Notes: generated by a model not told the origin, from the letters alone. 64,000 nucleotides of DNA from Nonomuraea solani (GCF_900108335.1 NZ_FNVT01000006.1:310001-374000); one strand, 5' to 3'. Numbered from the stretch's first letter, positions 36,059-45,332 are shown. Made by a program: numbers and translations.

Positions 36059-37056
36059 TCATGAGCCGCGCGCCCGTTCCTCGAAGGTCGTGAGCGGGAG
36101 GGGCGGACGGGCTGACCGACCGGCGTGTGAAGAGACGCCCGGCGCGACTACGCACGACTGTTCGGCCTGGCCGTGACGGGAGTCGGCCGGACCGAACCTG
36201 CTGCCGCCCTCGCCATTCCAGATGTGCAGCGTGCTGCCGTCCTTGATGGCGGCCAGATCGCTGATGCCGTCATTGTTGTAATCACCCGCCACCGGCTTAC
36301 TGAACGCCGGACCAGCCGCCACCGATCTCCTGACGGGTGGCGAAATTGTTGTTGCCCTCGCCGTTCCAGATCGACAGCGTGCCGGTCGTCTCGGAGAAGA
36401 TGTCACCGATCCCGTCCGGGTCGAAATCCGCGCCGGACACGGGAGCGAGGTCATCGACGATGTTCTTGTACCGGATCGGGGTGTAGTTCTGCATGCTCGC
36501 CCAGGATTCGTCCCCGCGGTCTCCGTGGGAGTTGACGACCGGGCCTTTCGCCCAGTCGTCCTGCCAGCCGTCGTTATTGGAATCGCTGCCGCCATTGAGG
36601 GAGTAGGTCCATGCGCCCTGCGTGTGATCCTGCTCGTTCTTCCAGCGAGCGAAGAGTTCCATGTGCCCGTTACGGAGAATCGCGTCGCCGGGCAGGAGTT
36701 GGTGCAGGCTCGACAGATTGACTTTTCCGGAGTATCCCGCGAAGTCGTCCGTGCTGTTGCCGTCCTTTCCGGAATTCGCGGTGATGTGCCAGGCCATGGA
36801 GACCAGGCCGGAGCAGTCGGGGCCGTACTTGTTGTCCCCCTCCGCGTCCGTGACCAGGGTGTTGGGCAGGCGGGTGAGGTTGTAGCGGACGTTGCGGTCG
36901 ACCCAGTTCTGGGCGCGTGCCAGGACTTCTGACCGGGTGATTCTTCCGCCGGGGGAGCTTTCCGCATGGGCGGTGTCCATGGTGGTGAAGGTGAACGTCG
37001 CGGCGAAGAGCGCGAGGCCCGACAACAGGCTGGCGGGGGCCTAATTTTTTCGGCAT
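36059..37056 (-). pseudogene. NlpC/P60-like amidase with FG-GAP repeats, interrupted by two frameshifts
   Basis: Read with two single-base corrections, this is one exported protein. ATG 37056 (AGGGA upstream) begins a signal peptide that is only in frame with the body if one base is dropped from the G5 run at 37035-37039. The body has GPDCSGLVSMAWH (catalytic Cys) and NGHMELFARW (His), as in NlpC/P60 or CHAP amidases. An FG-GAP/VCBS-like repeat follows (DFDPDGIGD, SIWNGEG). A second single-base excess near 36305-36311 shifts the frame, after which AGDYNNDGISDLAAI and HIWNGEGGSRFG continue the repeats. It is either a true pseudogene or two assembly errors. Confidence 0.75.
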
Positions 37057-37105
37057 CGTCAATCCCTCTCAAGGGCTGGGTAAAGGCTTTCCAGCAGTTA
37101 AGAGG

Positions 37106-39070
37106 TCACCGGTGATAAGCGTCAATTACAAGGGGACCGCCGGACGCCGGAACATACCGGCGATATACCGGCGCGTCCTGGGCGGCGAAATGATGGAACG
37201 CGCGGAGGGTGGCCGTGATGCGCACGGGTTCCGGCACATGGAGGACCGCCTGCTCGCGGGCGTAGAGGCGGATCAGGTCGTGCATCCGATAGCGGCCGGG
37301 GCCGGCGGGTTCGAGGAGGCGGGCGTCCAGGAGGTGGTTGAGCGCGGTTTCCGCGCGGTGTTCCGGCCAGTCGGTGAGGGCGGACGCGGCCGGCACCGTG
37401 TGGGTGGGCGTTTCCAGCAGGCCGAGCATGAGGAACGTGTGGGCGGCGTCGTGCCCGACGGGTTCTGCCGGGAGGTGCTCCAGGCTGACGGCGATGCTGT
37501 CGCGGATCGCCAGGTCGGCGTGTTCGAGGGCGTCGAGGCGGCGGTCGGGATCGGCGAGTTGGTCGGCCAGGGCGGTCAGCGTACGGCCGGAGTGGGCGGC
37601 CAGGCGCGCGGCCGCGATGCGCAGCGCGAGAGGGAGGCCGCCGCACTGCCGGATGATCCGCCGGGCCGCGTCCGGTTCCGCGCGGAGCCGGCCGGGGTCC
37701 GCGATGCGGGCGAACAGCTCGGTGGCGTCGTCGGGTTCGAGGCCGGTCAGGCGCAGGTGGCTCGCGCCGTCGAGCGAGGCCATGATCTGGCGGCTGGTGA
37801 CGATGACCGCGCACGAGGGGCCTGCGGGGATGAGCGGCCGGACCTGGGTCGCGTCGAGCGCGTCGTCGAGGAGGACGAGCAGGTTGCGCGTCGAGGTGAG
37901 CGAACGGTAGCGGGCTGTGGCCTCCTCCAGGGTGGCCGGGATGGCGGCGCCGCCGAGCCCGAGCGAGCGCAGCAGGCGGCTCAGGGCCTCGTACGGTGAC
38001 AGCGGCTGGACCCCGGCGGTGGCGCCGCGCAGATCGACGTAGAGCACGCCGTCGGCGAAACGGCCGGCTACGGCGTGCGCGGCGTGAACGGCCAGCGCGG
38101 ACTTGCCCATCCCACCAGGCCCGTGCACGGCGGCGACGGCCGGCGGCCCCGGCACGGTCCCGTCCACGGTTGCGGCATCCGGCAGACCGGACACGGTGTC
38201 GGTGAGTGTCCTGTGCAGCCAGGCGGTTTCCGTGGTTCTGGCGGTGAACGCCCGGGTGTCGGCGGGGAGTTCGATCGGGATGACGGGCTTGGCGAGCGTC
38301 GTCCGCTGCGCGGGAGCGGCGAGGTGCAGCGCGGGATCGCGCCGGAGCACCGCCCGCCGCAGCCCGCGCAGCGCCACACCCGGTTCGATGCCCAGCTCAT
38401 CGGCCATGACGCGGCGGGTGTCCTCGTACACCGCGAGCGCCTCGGAGGCCCGGGCGGCCCGGTAGAGCGCCAGCATCAACTGGGCGCGCGGACGTTCCCG
38501 CAGCGGGTGAGCCTCGGCGTGGGCGGTGAGCACCGGCACCACCGCGTCGTGATCACCGGCCGCCAGGCGCAGGTCGGCGTGGTCCTCCAGCGTGGTCAGG
38601 CGCTCCTCCTCCAGCCGGGCGGACTCCACCCGCGCCCACGAGGCGGTCATGCCGGCCAGCGCGTCACCCCGCCACAGCGCCAGCGCCCGCTGGAACAGCT
38701 CACCGGCCATCGTGATGTCGCCACGAGCGCGCGCGGCACGCGCCCGGCGCCCCAGGAGCGTGAACCGGTGGGCGTCGACGTGCTCGCACGCGAGGTTCAG
38801 CTGGTATCCGCCGGAGACGGTCTCGATGACGTCCCTGTACGGCCCCAGCGACCCGCGCAGCTTCGACACCACGATGTGCAGTTGCTTGCCCGCCGTCGTC
38901 GCCGTGTGCTCGCCCCACACCTGGGTGAGCAGCTCTTCCGCGGCGACCGGCTGCCCGGCGCTCAGTGCCAGCCTGGCCAGCACCCCGATCCGCCGCTCGC
39001 CGGTCAGTCGCACCGGAACCCCGTTCGCCGTGGTCTCCCACGGCCCCAGGAGCTTGATCTCCAACCCCAT
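37106..39070 (-). CDS. AfsR/SARP-type regulator with NB-ARC ATPase domain
   Basis: The product has 654 residues. The winged helix contains RIGVLARLALSAGQPVAAEE, and the BTAD domain ends at about 250 with ADELGIEPGVALRGL. An NB-ARC-type ATPase runs from about 300 to 560 with Walker A (VHGPGGMGKSALAVH), Walker B (NLLVLLDDALD), the GLPLAL motif and an MHD-like YRMHDLIRLYAREQ. The TPR array of larger AfsR proteins is missing. ATG 39070 has GGAGAG upstream. It lies 50 bp before the amidase pseudogene on the same strand. Confidence 0.9.
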   Translation of the reverse strand: MGLEIKLLGPWETTANGVPVRLTGERRIGVLARLALSAGQPVAAEELLTQVWGEHTATTAGKQLHIVVSKLRGSLGPYRDVIETVSGGYQLNLACEHVDAHRFTLLGRRARAARARGDITMAGELFQRALALWRGDALAGMTASWARVESARLEEERLTTLEDHADLRLAAGDHDAVVPVLTAHAEAHPLRERPRAQLMLALYRAARASEALAVYEDTRRVMADELGIEPGVALRGLRRAVLRRDPALHLAAPAQRTTLAKPVIPIELPADTRAFTARTTETAWLHRTLTDTVSGLPDAATVDGTVPGPPAVAAVHGPGGMGKSALAVHAAHAVAGRFADGVLYVDLRGATAGVQPLSPYEALSRLLRSLGLGGAAIPATLEEATARYRSLTSTRNLLVLLDDALDATQVRPLIPAGPSCAVIVTSRQIMASLDGASHLRLTGLEPDDATELFARIADPGRLRAEPDAARRIIRQCGGLPLALRIAAARLAAHSGRTLTALADQLADPDRRLDALEHADLAIRDSIAVSLEHLPAEPVGHDAAHTFLMLGLLETPTHTVPAASALTDWPEHRAETALNHLLDARLLEPAGPGRYRMHDLIRLYAREQAVLHVPEPVRITATLRAFHHFAAQDAPVYRRYVPASGGPLVIDAYHR

Positions 39071-39276
39071 CAGGCTCTCCTCGTCCTCGTGGACAGCCGA
39101 CGCGAGTGAAAGGAATCCGGGCAGGCCAACAGACCGGCCCGCAAAGGGGCAGAAAGAGGGTGATCGTCAGGCGGCGTTCCCACCGAAAGCTCTGGCCATG
39201 CCGGTTCCACCCGCGCCCGCCTCGACTGCTCACCACTGTACGAAGCGGCGGGGTGGACCGGTGTCCGGTGAACGCC

Positions 39277-39939
39277 CTACACGTTGAGCTCGGCGAGGGT
39301 GATGAGCCCGTCATCGAGGGCGCGGACGACGAGTTCGCTCTTGGTACGAGCGGCCCGTCCCACGTTGGCGTACTTCACCCGTACGCGGGCGATATGGGTG
39401 TCCACGGTCTTGACCGTGATGTGGAGCTTCGCGGCGACGAGATCCTTGGACGAGGACACGAACCAGGCCCGCAGCACCTCGGTCTCACGCTGCGACAGGC
39501 GGGGCCGGCCCGGATCCTGGTCGGCGACGAGCGCCCCGGACAGCGCCGGCGCGGTGTAGGAGTCGCCCCGCGCGGCCGCCCGGATGGCGGGCACCAGGTG
39601 ATCAGGACCCTCGCGCTTGGTCAGGTAGGCGAGGGCGCCGAGGTCGATGCACTTGATCGCGGTCGCGTCGTCGGTGTGCTGGGAGTACACGATCACGCGC
39701 CGGCCGTTGTCGACCAGCCTGCGCAGCTCGCCGAAGTCCGGCCGGCGCGGCACCAGCTCCAGGTCGAAGATCACCACGTCGGCGACGGCGCCGGGGCCGG
39801 TCCAGACGTCGGCGAGCCGGTCGCCCGCGTCGATGAGCTCGATCGGTGGCACGGCCTGGGAGCACCAGAAGCTCACGCCCGCGGTGATGGCCGCGTGATC
39901 GTCCACGATCACCGCGGTGATCAGCTCGTCGGCTGCCAT
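39277..39939 (-). CDS. LuxR/NarL-family response regulator
   Basis: The product has 220 residues. The receiver domain has the acidic pair (VIVDDHAA), the phospho-acceptor Asp in VVIFDLEL and the conserved Lys in YLTKREG. The C-terminal LuxR HTH contains LSQRETEVLRAWFVSSSKD and HITVKTVDTHIARVR. ATG 39939 (GGAGG upstream) lies 19 bases inside the upstream kinase-like gene. Its phospho-donor is probably the active kinase at 41023. Much longer upstream open sequence in this frame is a shadow. Confidence 0.93.
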   Translation of the reverse strand: MAADELITAVIVDDHAAITAGVSFWCSQAVPPIELIDAGDRLADVWTGPGAVADVVIFDLELVPRRPDFGELRRLVDNGRRVIVYSQHTDDATAIKCIDLGALAYLTKREGPDHLVPAIRAAARGDSYTAPALSGALVADQDPGRPRLSQRETEVLRAWFVSSSKDLVAAKLHITVKTVDTHIARVRVKYANVGRAARTKSELVVRALDDGLITLAELNV

Positions 39940-41030
39940 CGGGCCTCCATCCAGACCGTGTCGTCGGTGTTCAGCGCCTCGACCTGTACGCCGGGGGTCG
40001 CCGGGCTCGGCACGTCCAGCTCGCCGCAGTCCGCGACCACGCTGACCGACACCAGGTCGGAGCCTCCCATGACGGTGATCCGGGCCCGGGAGGCGGTGGT
40101 GGCGAGGGCGATGAGGACCGCCTCGGTGAGATCGCGGCGAACGGCCACGGGCGGCTCGGGCCACTGGCCGCGCGCGTCCAGCTCCACCACGACACCCTTG
40201 CGGTCCGCGACGTCGATGCAGTGGCGCAGCTCGTGCAGCAGGGGGTTCGCGACGTCGTCCGCCTCGGCGAACAGTCTCCGCATCCGGGCCGCCTCGATGG
40301 CGCAGCGCCGCTGGACCACCGGGTCCTCGGGGCGCAGGGAGCCGTCGGCGAGCCCCTCCAGGAGCGGGATCGTGGTGACCGACAGCTCGGCGAACCGCTG
40401 CCGCCTGCGGCCGTGGGACTCCACGGCGACGGCCTCGGCGACGCGTACCCGCTCGATCTCGCCGCGGGAGGCCGCCGCCGCGGCGCTGAGGCCGCGCAGG
40501 ACGGCCGCCACCACGGCCAGGCACATCGGGAAGCCGAACACGGTCACCGAGCCGGTGGCGAACCTGGCCATGTCCGACCGGCTGGGGTCGTCGAGCAGGA
40601 GCAGGTGGAGCAGGGCGGTGACCTCGTGGGCCAGCAGGAACGCCACGGCGGTCCGCAGCGGGCGATCGAGCAGCACGACGACGCCCACCCAGTTGGCCGC
40701 GCCGAAAGCCCAGTCGACGCCGCTGGATGTGCGCCCGTCCGGCAGGGTCACGTACGACAGCGCGGACGCGGCGAGCACGAGGGCGATGGCGGGCCCGCGC
40801 AGCCGGCCCCACGAACGCCCGAGGACGAGCAGCGTGGCCTCACCGGCGAGCACGGCTCCCAGCGCCGCGAAGGCGACCGCCTGCGCGAGCGGCCACGGGT
40901 AGAGGTGCTGGTAGCGCACCAGGTTGGCCAGTCCGAGCCCGCACACGATCGCCAGGGCGACCAGCAGCGCCGCGATCCGCAGGCCGTGCCTGAGCTGCGC
41001 GCGTGTCATCTCCTCGACGGTGTCACTCAT
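39921..41030 (-). CDS. Histidine-kinase-like membrane protein lacking the phospho-acceptor His (pseudo-kinase)
   Basis: The product has 369 residues with about five TM helices, then a cytoplasmic region whose spacing matches the HisKA_3 kinase at 45333. Where that protein has QLHDTVLATL, this one reads ELSVTTIPLLEGL, so the His is replaced by Ser. The N-box and both glycine boxes are also missing or degenerate (ALATTASRARITV in place of an Asn-containing box). It overlaps the active kinase by eight bases and the response regulator by 19, so the three are made together. It is probably a regulatory partner of the active kinase. Confidence 0.78.
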   Translation of the reverse strand: MSDTVEEMTRAQLRHGLRIAALLVALAIVCGLGLANLVRYQHLYPWPLAQAVAFAALGAVLAGEATLLVLGRSWGRLRGPAIALVLAASALSYVTLPDGRTSSGVDWAFGAANWVGVVVLLDRPLRTAVAFLLAHEVTALLHLLLLDDPSRSDMARFATGSVTVFGFPMCLAVVAAVLRGLSAAAAASRGEIERVRVAEAVAVESHGRRRQRFAELSVTTIPLLEGLADGSLRPEDPVVQRRCAIEAARMRRLFAEADDVANPLLHELRHCIDVADRKGVVVELDARGQWPEPPVAVRRDLTEAVLIALATTASRARITVMGGSDLVSVSVVADCGELDVPSPATPGVQVEALNTDDTVWMEARWQPTS

Positions 41031-42144
41031 GCCACTCCAGCCGTACGAGGGTGCCCTCGCCCGCGGCGGAGGTGATCGTGGCCGTGCCGCCGATACGGCT
41101 CATCCGGCCGCGTACGGACTCACGGATGCCGCGCCGGGTGGCGGGCACGTCCGCCGGCGCGAATCCCCTCCCCCGGTCGGCGATGTCGAGGCGCAGCGCC
41201 TTCGCGTCCCCGCGCAGCAGGACGGTCACCTGGGTCGTGCCCGCGTGACGGCGTACGTTGGTCAGCGCTTCCCGCGCCGCGTCGGCGATCGCCCTGGCGA
41301 CGTCGAACGGCAGCCGCAACCGCTCGGGGGCGTCGAACTCCACGGTCAGGTGCGTGACCTCGAAGTCGGCGCGCAGCAGGCCGACGAGATCCGCGTACGG
41401 CGGCGCCCGCCTGCCGTCGGACGAGCGCAGCCAGTCCAGGTCGCGGCGCGCCTGCGGCGCCAGCCAGTCCGCGTCCGAACGTACCTGCCCGATGCCCACC
41501 ATCAGCAGGGTCGTCGCCGCCGTGTCGTGCAGAGCGTTGGCGAGCTCGCGCTCCTCCGCCCGCGCCGCCGCGGCCACCAGCGACTCACCCCGCGCCCGCA
41601 CGGCCTCGGCCGCCATCCGGTCGGCCCGTTCCGCGGCCCGCTTGACCAGCACCCACGCCGCCCGGGACAGCGCGGCGGCCGGGATCGCCCAGGCCGTCCC
41701 GGTGATCACGGTGCCGTCCTCCTCGACCGCGCCCGCCGCGACGAGGATGGCCACCGCCCCGCCCCCGGCCACCAGCGCCGCCGCCCCGCCCACCGGCGGC
41801 GGAGTGTGCCACTGGCACGTCACCCCGGCGAACATGACCAGGAGCCGCAACCACCCGGTGTTCCTGTCCTCGACGGCGCCGGTCAGGAAGACGCTCGCGA
41901 ACAGGCCGAGCAGGACGACCACGTCGAGGGCGACCGGCAGGTTCCCCCGGCCCACGCGCAGCCACCACGCGTATCCGCAGGTCCAGGCGGCCGCGGCGGC
42001 GACCACGTACCCGGTGGCCGTCGCATGCTCGGGAGAGGCGCGGGTCAGGGCGATCACGCAGATCGGCACGAGGGTGGCCAGGCGGACGGCGGCGGCGTAA
42101 CGGCGGCCGAAGTGCACCAGCAGCCGTACCGCTTCCTCTGCCAA
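41023..42144 (-). CDS. Sensor histidine kinase, HisKA_3-like, active site intact
   Basis: The product has 373 residues. About five TM helices fill residues 15-165, and a coiled linker leads to the H-box ELANALHDTAATTLLMVG. The N-box is REALTNVRRHAG, and G-boxes are DRGRGFAP and RRGIRESVRGRM. The class resembles kinases paired with LuxR-type regulators. The start is a TTG at 42144 with AGGGGTG upstream; in-frame ATG codons occur only far inside. It heads the operon with the pseudo-kinase and the response regulator. The remains of an efflux gene end 11 bp upstream. Confidence 0.85.
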   Translation of the reverse strand: MAEEAVRLLVHFGRRYAAAVRLATLVPICVIALTRASPEHATATGYVVAAAAAWTCGYAWWLRVGRGNLPVALDVVVLLGLFASVFLTGAVEDRNTGWLRLLVMFAGVTCQWHTPPPVGGAAALVAGGGAVAILVAAGAVEEDGTVITGTAWAIPAAALSRAAWVLVKRAAERADRMAAEAVRARGESLVAAAARAEERELANALHDTAATTLLMVGIGQVRSDADWLAPQARRDLDWLRSSDGRRAPPYADLVGLLRADFEVTHLTVEFDAPERLRLPFDVARAIADAAREALTNVRRHAGTTQVTVLLRGDAKALRLDIADRGRGFAPADVPATRRGIRESVRGRMSRIGGTATITSAAGEGTLVRLEWHE

Positions 42145-42154
42145 CCATCACCCC

Positions 42155-42761
42155 TCAGCTCACCCGTTCGGAGCCGAAGGTAGCAGTTTCCCGGCGTTCC
42201 TCCCCTAACAGAAACACCAGCACCATCGCGACAACGGCGGTGACGAGGGGAAACAGCGAGGACATCGCCAGCGCGTGCGCCGCCGCCTCCGGGTCCCCGG
42301 CGCGGAAGCACCCGAAGAACACGACCCCGATGATCGCGACGCCGAGCGCGCCGCCGACCTGCTGGGCGGTGGACAGCACCCCCGAGGCCACGCCGGTGTC
42401 GGCCGGGTCGATACGGGCCAGGACGGCGTTGAGCGACGGGGTGATGAGCAGGCCGCCGCCGGCGCTCTGCAGCATGAGGGTCGGGATGACCACTTCCGGC
42501 GTGAACGGCAGCCCGGACACCAGGACGGTCACGGTCGAGGCGTAGCCGAGCGCCAGCACGATGGCGCCGATCTCCAGCACGCGCCGGCCGTACCGTGGAA
42601 CGAGCCGGCCGGCCAGGATCCACTGGAGCCGGCCGGTGGAGGCGCCCCAGCTCGGCCTGGATCGCCGGTTCCGCCACGACCACGATGAACGAGTCGAGGA
42701 CCGCCATGAAGGTGCCGGCCATCACGATCAGCACGGCCCGCCACTGGAACGGAGCGATCAC
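42155..42761 (-). pseudogene. DHA2-type MFS exporter with internal deletion and frameshift
   Basis: The GTG at 42761 begins a good TM1 (AVLIVMAGTFMAVLDSFIVV, then AEPAIQAELG). The frame is then lost at a C4 run (42645-42648); dropping one base restores GASTGRLQWILAG. The sequence then jumps to RLVPRYGRRVLEIGAIVLALGY and the last six or so helices (GGGLLITPSLNAVLARI). About half of a DHA2 protein is therefore missing. A 4-bp start/stop overlap with the SGNH relic shows that both were once coupled. Confidence 0.82.
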
Positions 42762-42922
42762 GCGACCCTCCCGTGCAGGGCCTTGACCATCTCGGCCGCC
42801 ATCACGGCCTGCCCCGCCGTGGCGAAGTGCACCCGATCGGCGCTCAGCAGATCAGGCCGGTCATTGACCGGGTGATTCCACATGTCGGCCAGCACCGCGT
42901 CGTGCTCGGCGGCCAGCAAGGT
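42758..42922 (-). pseudogene. C-terminal relic of an SGNH/GDSL hydrolase
   Basis: About 55 codons match the last part of SGNH hydrolases. They read AAEHDAVLADMWNHP, then the catalytic Asp-His block LSADRVHFATAGQAVMAAEM. The N-terminal Ser, Gly and Asn blocks are gone. The homology stops at about 42920, where plus-strand TetR homology begins, marking a deletion junction. Its TGA overlaps the GTG of the exporter relic. Confidence 0.75.
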
Positions 42923-43304
42923 GTTCGCGGAAACGGTCGTGGACCCCACGAGCGACGTGCCTCCCGGCGCCGAACGACTGCGCGCCCTCATCGAACGCTG
43001 GCTCGCCTACGCGCGGACGCCACTGCTGCCGGGCGGCTGCTTCTGGGCGGCCAACCTCGCCGACTTCGACAGCCGCCCAGGGCCGGTCCGCGACGCGCTG
43101 TTCGGCCACCACCGCCACTGGCTCGGCCTGCTCGCCGCCGAGCTACGCCACGCCGCCGACGCCGCCCAGATCGCCGACCTCGACACCGAGCTTGCCGCCT
43201 TCCAGATCGACGCGGTGCTGTGCGCCGCCAACACCGCCCTGCGACTCGGCGACGAGGCCGCCGCCGACAAGGTCCACCGCACGATCGACGGATACCTCGG
43301 ATAA
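42918..43304 (+). pseudogene. C-terminal domain of a TetR-family regulator
   Basis: About 128 codons match the ligand-binding half of TetR regulators of the YsiA-like type. They include RLRALIERWLAYARTPLLPG, GCFWAANLADFDSRPGPVRD and AFQIDAVLCAANTALRLGD. The DNA-binding HTH is missing; upstream codons in frame are antisense to the SGNH relic. Before the deletion it probably was the divergent repressor of the hydrolase/exporter pair. Confidence 0.8.
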
Positions 43305-43740
43305 GCGGGGGAGGCGACATGCGCACCTGCGCCGAATCGCCGTTGACCGGCTGAATCGAGGCCATGCCGAACTACCGGCCGCACTGGTTCGGACTCGGCG
43401 GGAAACGTCAGGAAAGGCCCGAACGATGGAATCGCGATGCGCGAGATCCGGAATATACCAAGAATCCTTCCAAGCGATTCATCGAAAGCAGTTGCGGGAG
43501 ATGATTCCGTCACGGATTTCGTCGAGGTCGAGATCCCAGTCCCAAAGAGCCTTGTCGGCGGCGAAGAAGTTGAAGAACTCTTCCGGTTCGACCTAGCAGT
43601 CGCTGGTCATCGGCCGCCCGACCGAATCCGACGTATCGGAGCGGACGGCTTCGACGCCGGCACCCGGGGCGGGTTAATATACGGCCTCGGCACAGCACGT
43701 TTGTTCCCATGCTCCAGGCTCATCCAAGGGAGGCGCCGGC
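43305..43740. other. 436-bp region without a supported gene
   Basis: The region is lower in GC than its surroundings. A minus-strand stretch near 43495-43600 reads EEFFNFFAADKALWDWDLDL and ends in a stop, which looks like the tail of a lost protein. The opposite plus-strand frame is also open, and neither has a start with a good ribosome site. GGTTAATATACGG at about 43672-43684 could contain the -10 of the ferredoxin/P450 operon. Confidence 0.4.
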
Positions 43741-43932
43741 ATGAAGGTGCGGGTCGACCCCGAGCTGTGCCAAGGGCACACGCTCTGCAACATGATCGCC
43801 CCCAACGTGTTCGAGCTCGACGAGATCGACGGCCACTCCTCGGTCGTGAACGAGAACGTCCCCGTCGATGAGGAGGGGCGGGTGGCCGAGGCCATCAGGT
43901 CCTGTCCGGAACGGGCCATCGCCGCTTTATGA
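43741..43932 (+). CDS. Single-cluster ferredoxin (3Fe-4S type, CxxHxxC variant)
   Basis: The product has 63 residues. Cysteines at 10, 16 and 55 (SCPERAI) are the three ligands of actinobacterial P450-partner ferredoxins. The position of the fourth ligand of 4Fe-4S proteins is His13 (CQGHTLC). Such His variants occur next to mycobacterial and actinomycete P450 genes and tune redox potential. AAGGGAGG lies eight bases before the ATG. It directly precedes the P450 gene (ATGA-type contact or 32-bp gap, depending on the P450 start), so it is the likely electron donor. Confidence 0.92.
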   Translation: MKVRVDPELCQGHTLCNMIAPNVFELDEIDGHSSVVNENVPVDEEGRVAEAIRSCPERAIAAL

Positions 43933-43964
43933 CCGGTGCTCCTCGACGACAAGGAGAGCGACGC

Positions 43965-45305
43965 GTGAGCCAGGACGAGCGCAACCGGTACGACTTCGAT
44001 CGTCACACCCCCGACTACCGCCACCGGTTCGAGTCCGTCGCCCAGGAGATGCACACCAAGTGCCCCATCGCCTGGAGCGACACCTACGAGGGTCACTGGG
44101 TGGCCGCGGGTAACCGGGAGTTGTTCGAGCTGGCCCGCCGCGCCGACGTGCTGTCCAACGACCATGATGTCAAGGGCGAGCGGCGCGGCTACAAGGGCAT
44201 CACGATTCCGACGCCCAAGTTGTTCGGCAGGGCCGGCTTCCTGGAGATGGATCCGCCGGAGCAGCGCTACTACCGTCAGGCGCTCAATCCGTACCTGTCG
44301 CCGGCCGCCGTCGCCCGCTGGCTGCCGTTCGTGGACGAGGTGACCCGCGCCTGCCTGGACGAGAGGATCGAGGAAGGGCGCATCGACTTCGTCGACGACC
44401 TGGCCAATGTCGTGCCCGCCGTCCTCACGCTGGCCATGATGGGCATCCCGCTCAAGAGATGGACGATCTACAACGAGCCGGTGCACGCCGCGGTCTACAC
44501 GCCGCCGGACTCTCCCGACTCGGCGCGGGTCGGGCAGATGTACATGGACATGGTGATGGATCTGGTCTCCGAGCTGGAACAGATCCGCGCCGACCCGCGT
44601 CCCGGCCTGATCGACGCGCTCATCCGGGCCGACATCGGCGGCCGGCCGCCGGACTACGAGGACCTCGTCGGGTCGCTGGTCCTGATCATCGGCGGCGGCT
44701 TCGACACCACCACGGCGCTGACCGCGCACGCGCTCGAATGGCTCTCCCAGCACCCCGGTGAGCGCACGCGCCTGAGCCGCGAACGCGACACCCTGCTCAA
44801 CTCCGCGACCGAGGAGTTCCTGCGCTTCTTCACCCCGGCCCCGGGCGACGGGCGTACGTTCTCCGCCGACTGCGAGGTCGCCGGCACCCGGTTCAAGGAG
44901 GGCGAACGCCTCTGGCTGTCGTGGGCGATGGCCAACCGGGACGCCTCCGTCTTCCCCGAGCCTGACACCGTCGACCTGGCGCGCACCGGGAACCGGCACA
45001 GCAGCTTCGGGCTGGGCATCCACCGCTGCATCGGCTCGAACGTGGCCCGCGCCGTGTTCAAGCGCATGCTGCTGCAGGTGCTCGACCGCATGCCCGGCTA
45101 TCGGTGCGAGGCCGAGGGCACGGTCCACTACGACACCATCGGCGTCATCAACGGCATGCGCCACCTCCCCGCCACCTTCGCCCCGGGACCCAGACGAGGC
45201 GCCGGGCTCGACGAGACGCTCGACGCGCTGCAGCGGGTCTGCGACGAGCAGCGGCTCGCCGAACCGGTCACGGTCCGCAAGACGACGGCGAACATCGAGC
45301 GATAA
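43965..45305 (+). CDS. Cytochrome P450
   Basis: The product is a 446-residue soluble bacterial P450. The I-helix motif is GGGFDTTTAL, the K-helix ExxR lies in EEFLRFF, and the heme loop is FGLGIHRCIGSN with the thiolate Cys at 355. GTG 43965 follows AAGGAGAG and is preferred; ATG 43929 overlaps the ferredoxin stop and would add 12 residues. The substrate is unknown. The ferredoxin and a histidine kinase gene flank it, and the lanthipeptide cluster begins 2 kb downstream, so a tailoring role is conceivable but unproven. Confidence 0.95.
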   Translation: MSQDERNRYDFDRHTPDYRHRFESVAQEMHTKCPIAWSDTYEGHWVAAGNRELFELARRADVLSNDHDVKGERRGYKGITIPTPKLFGRAGFLEMDPPEQRYYRQALNPYLSPAAVARWLPFVDEVTRACLDERIEEGRIDFVDDLANVVPAVLTLAMMGIPLKRWTIYNEPVHAAVYTPPDSPDSARVGQMYMDMVMDLVSELEQIRADPRPGLIDALIRADIGGRPPDYEDLVGSLVLIIGGGFDTTTALTAHALEWLSQHPGERTRLSRERDTLLNSATEEFLRFFTPAPGDGRTFSADCEVAGTRFKEGERLWLSWAMANRDASVFPEPDTVDLARTGNRHSSFGLGIHRCIGSNVARAVFKRMLLQVLDRMPGYRCEAEGTVHYDTIGVINGMRHLPATFAPGPRRGAGLDETLDALQRVCDEQRLAEPVTVRKTTANIER

Positions 45306-45332
45306 GACCCGGCCGGAAAGGCGCCACTCCAC

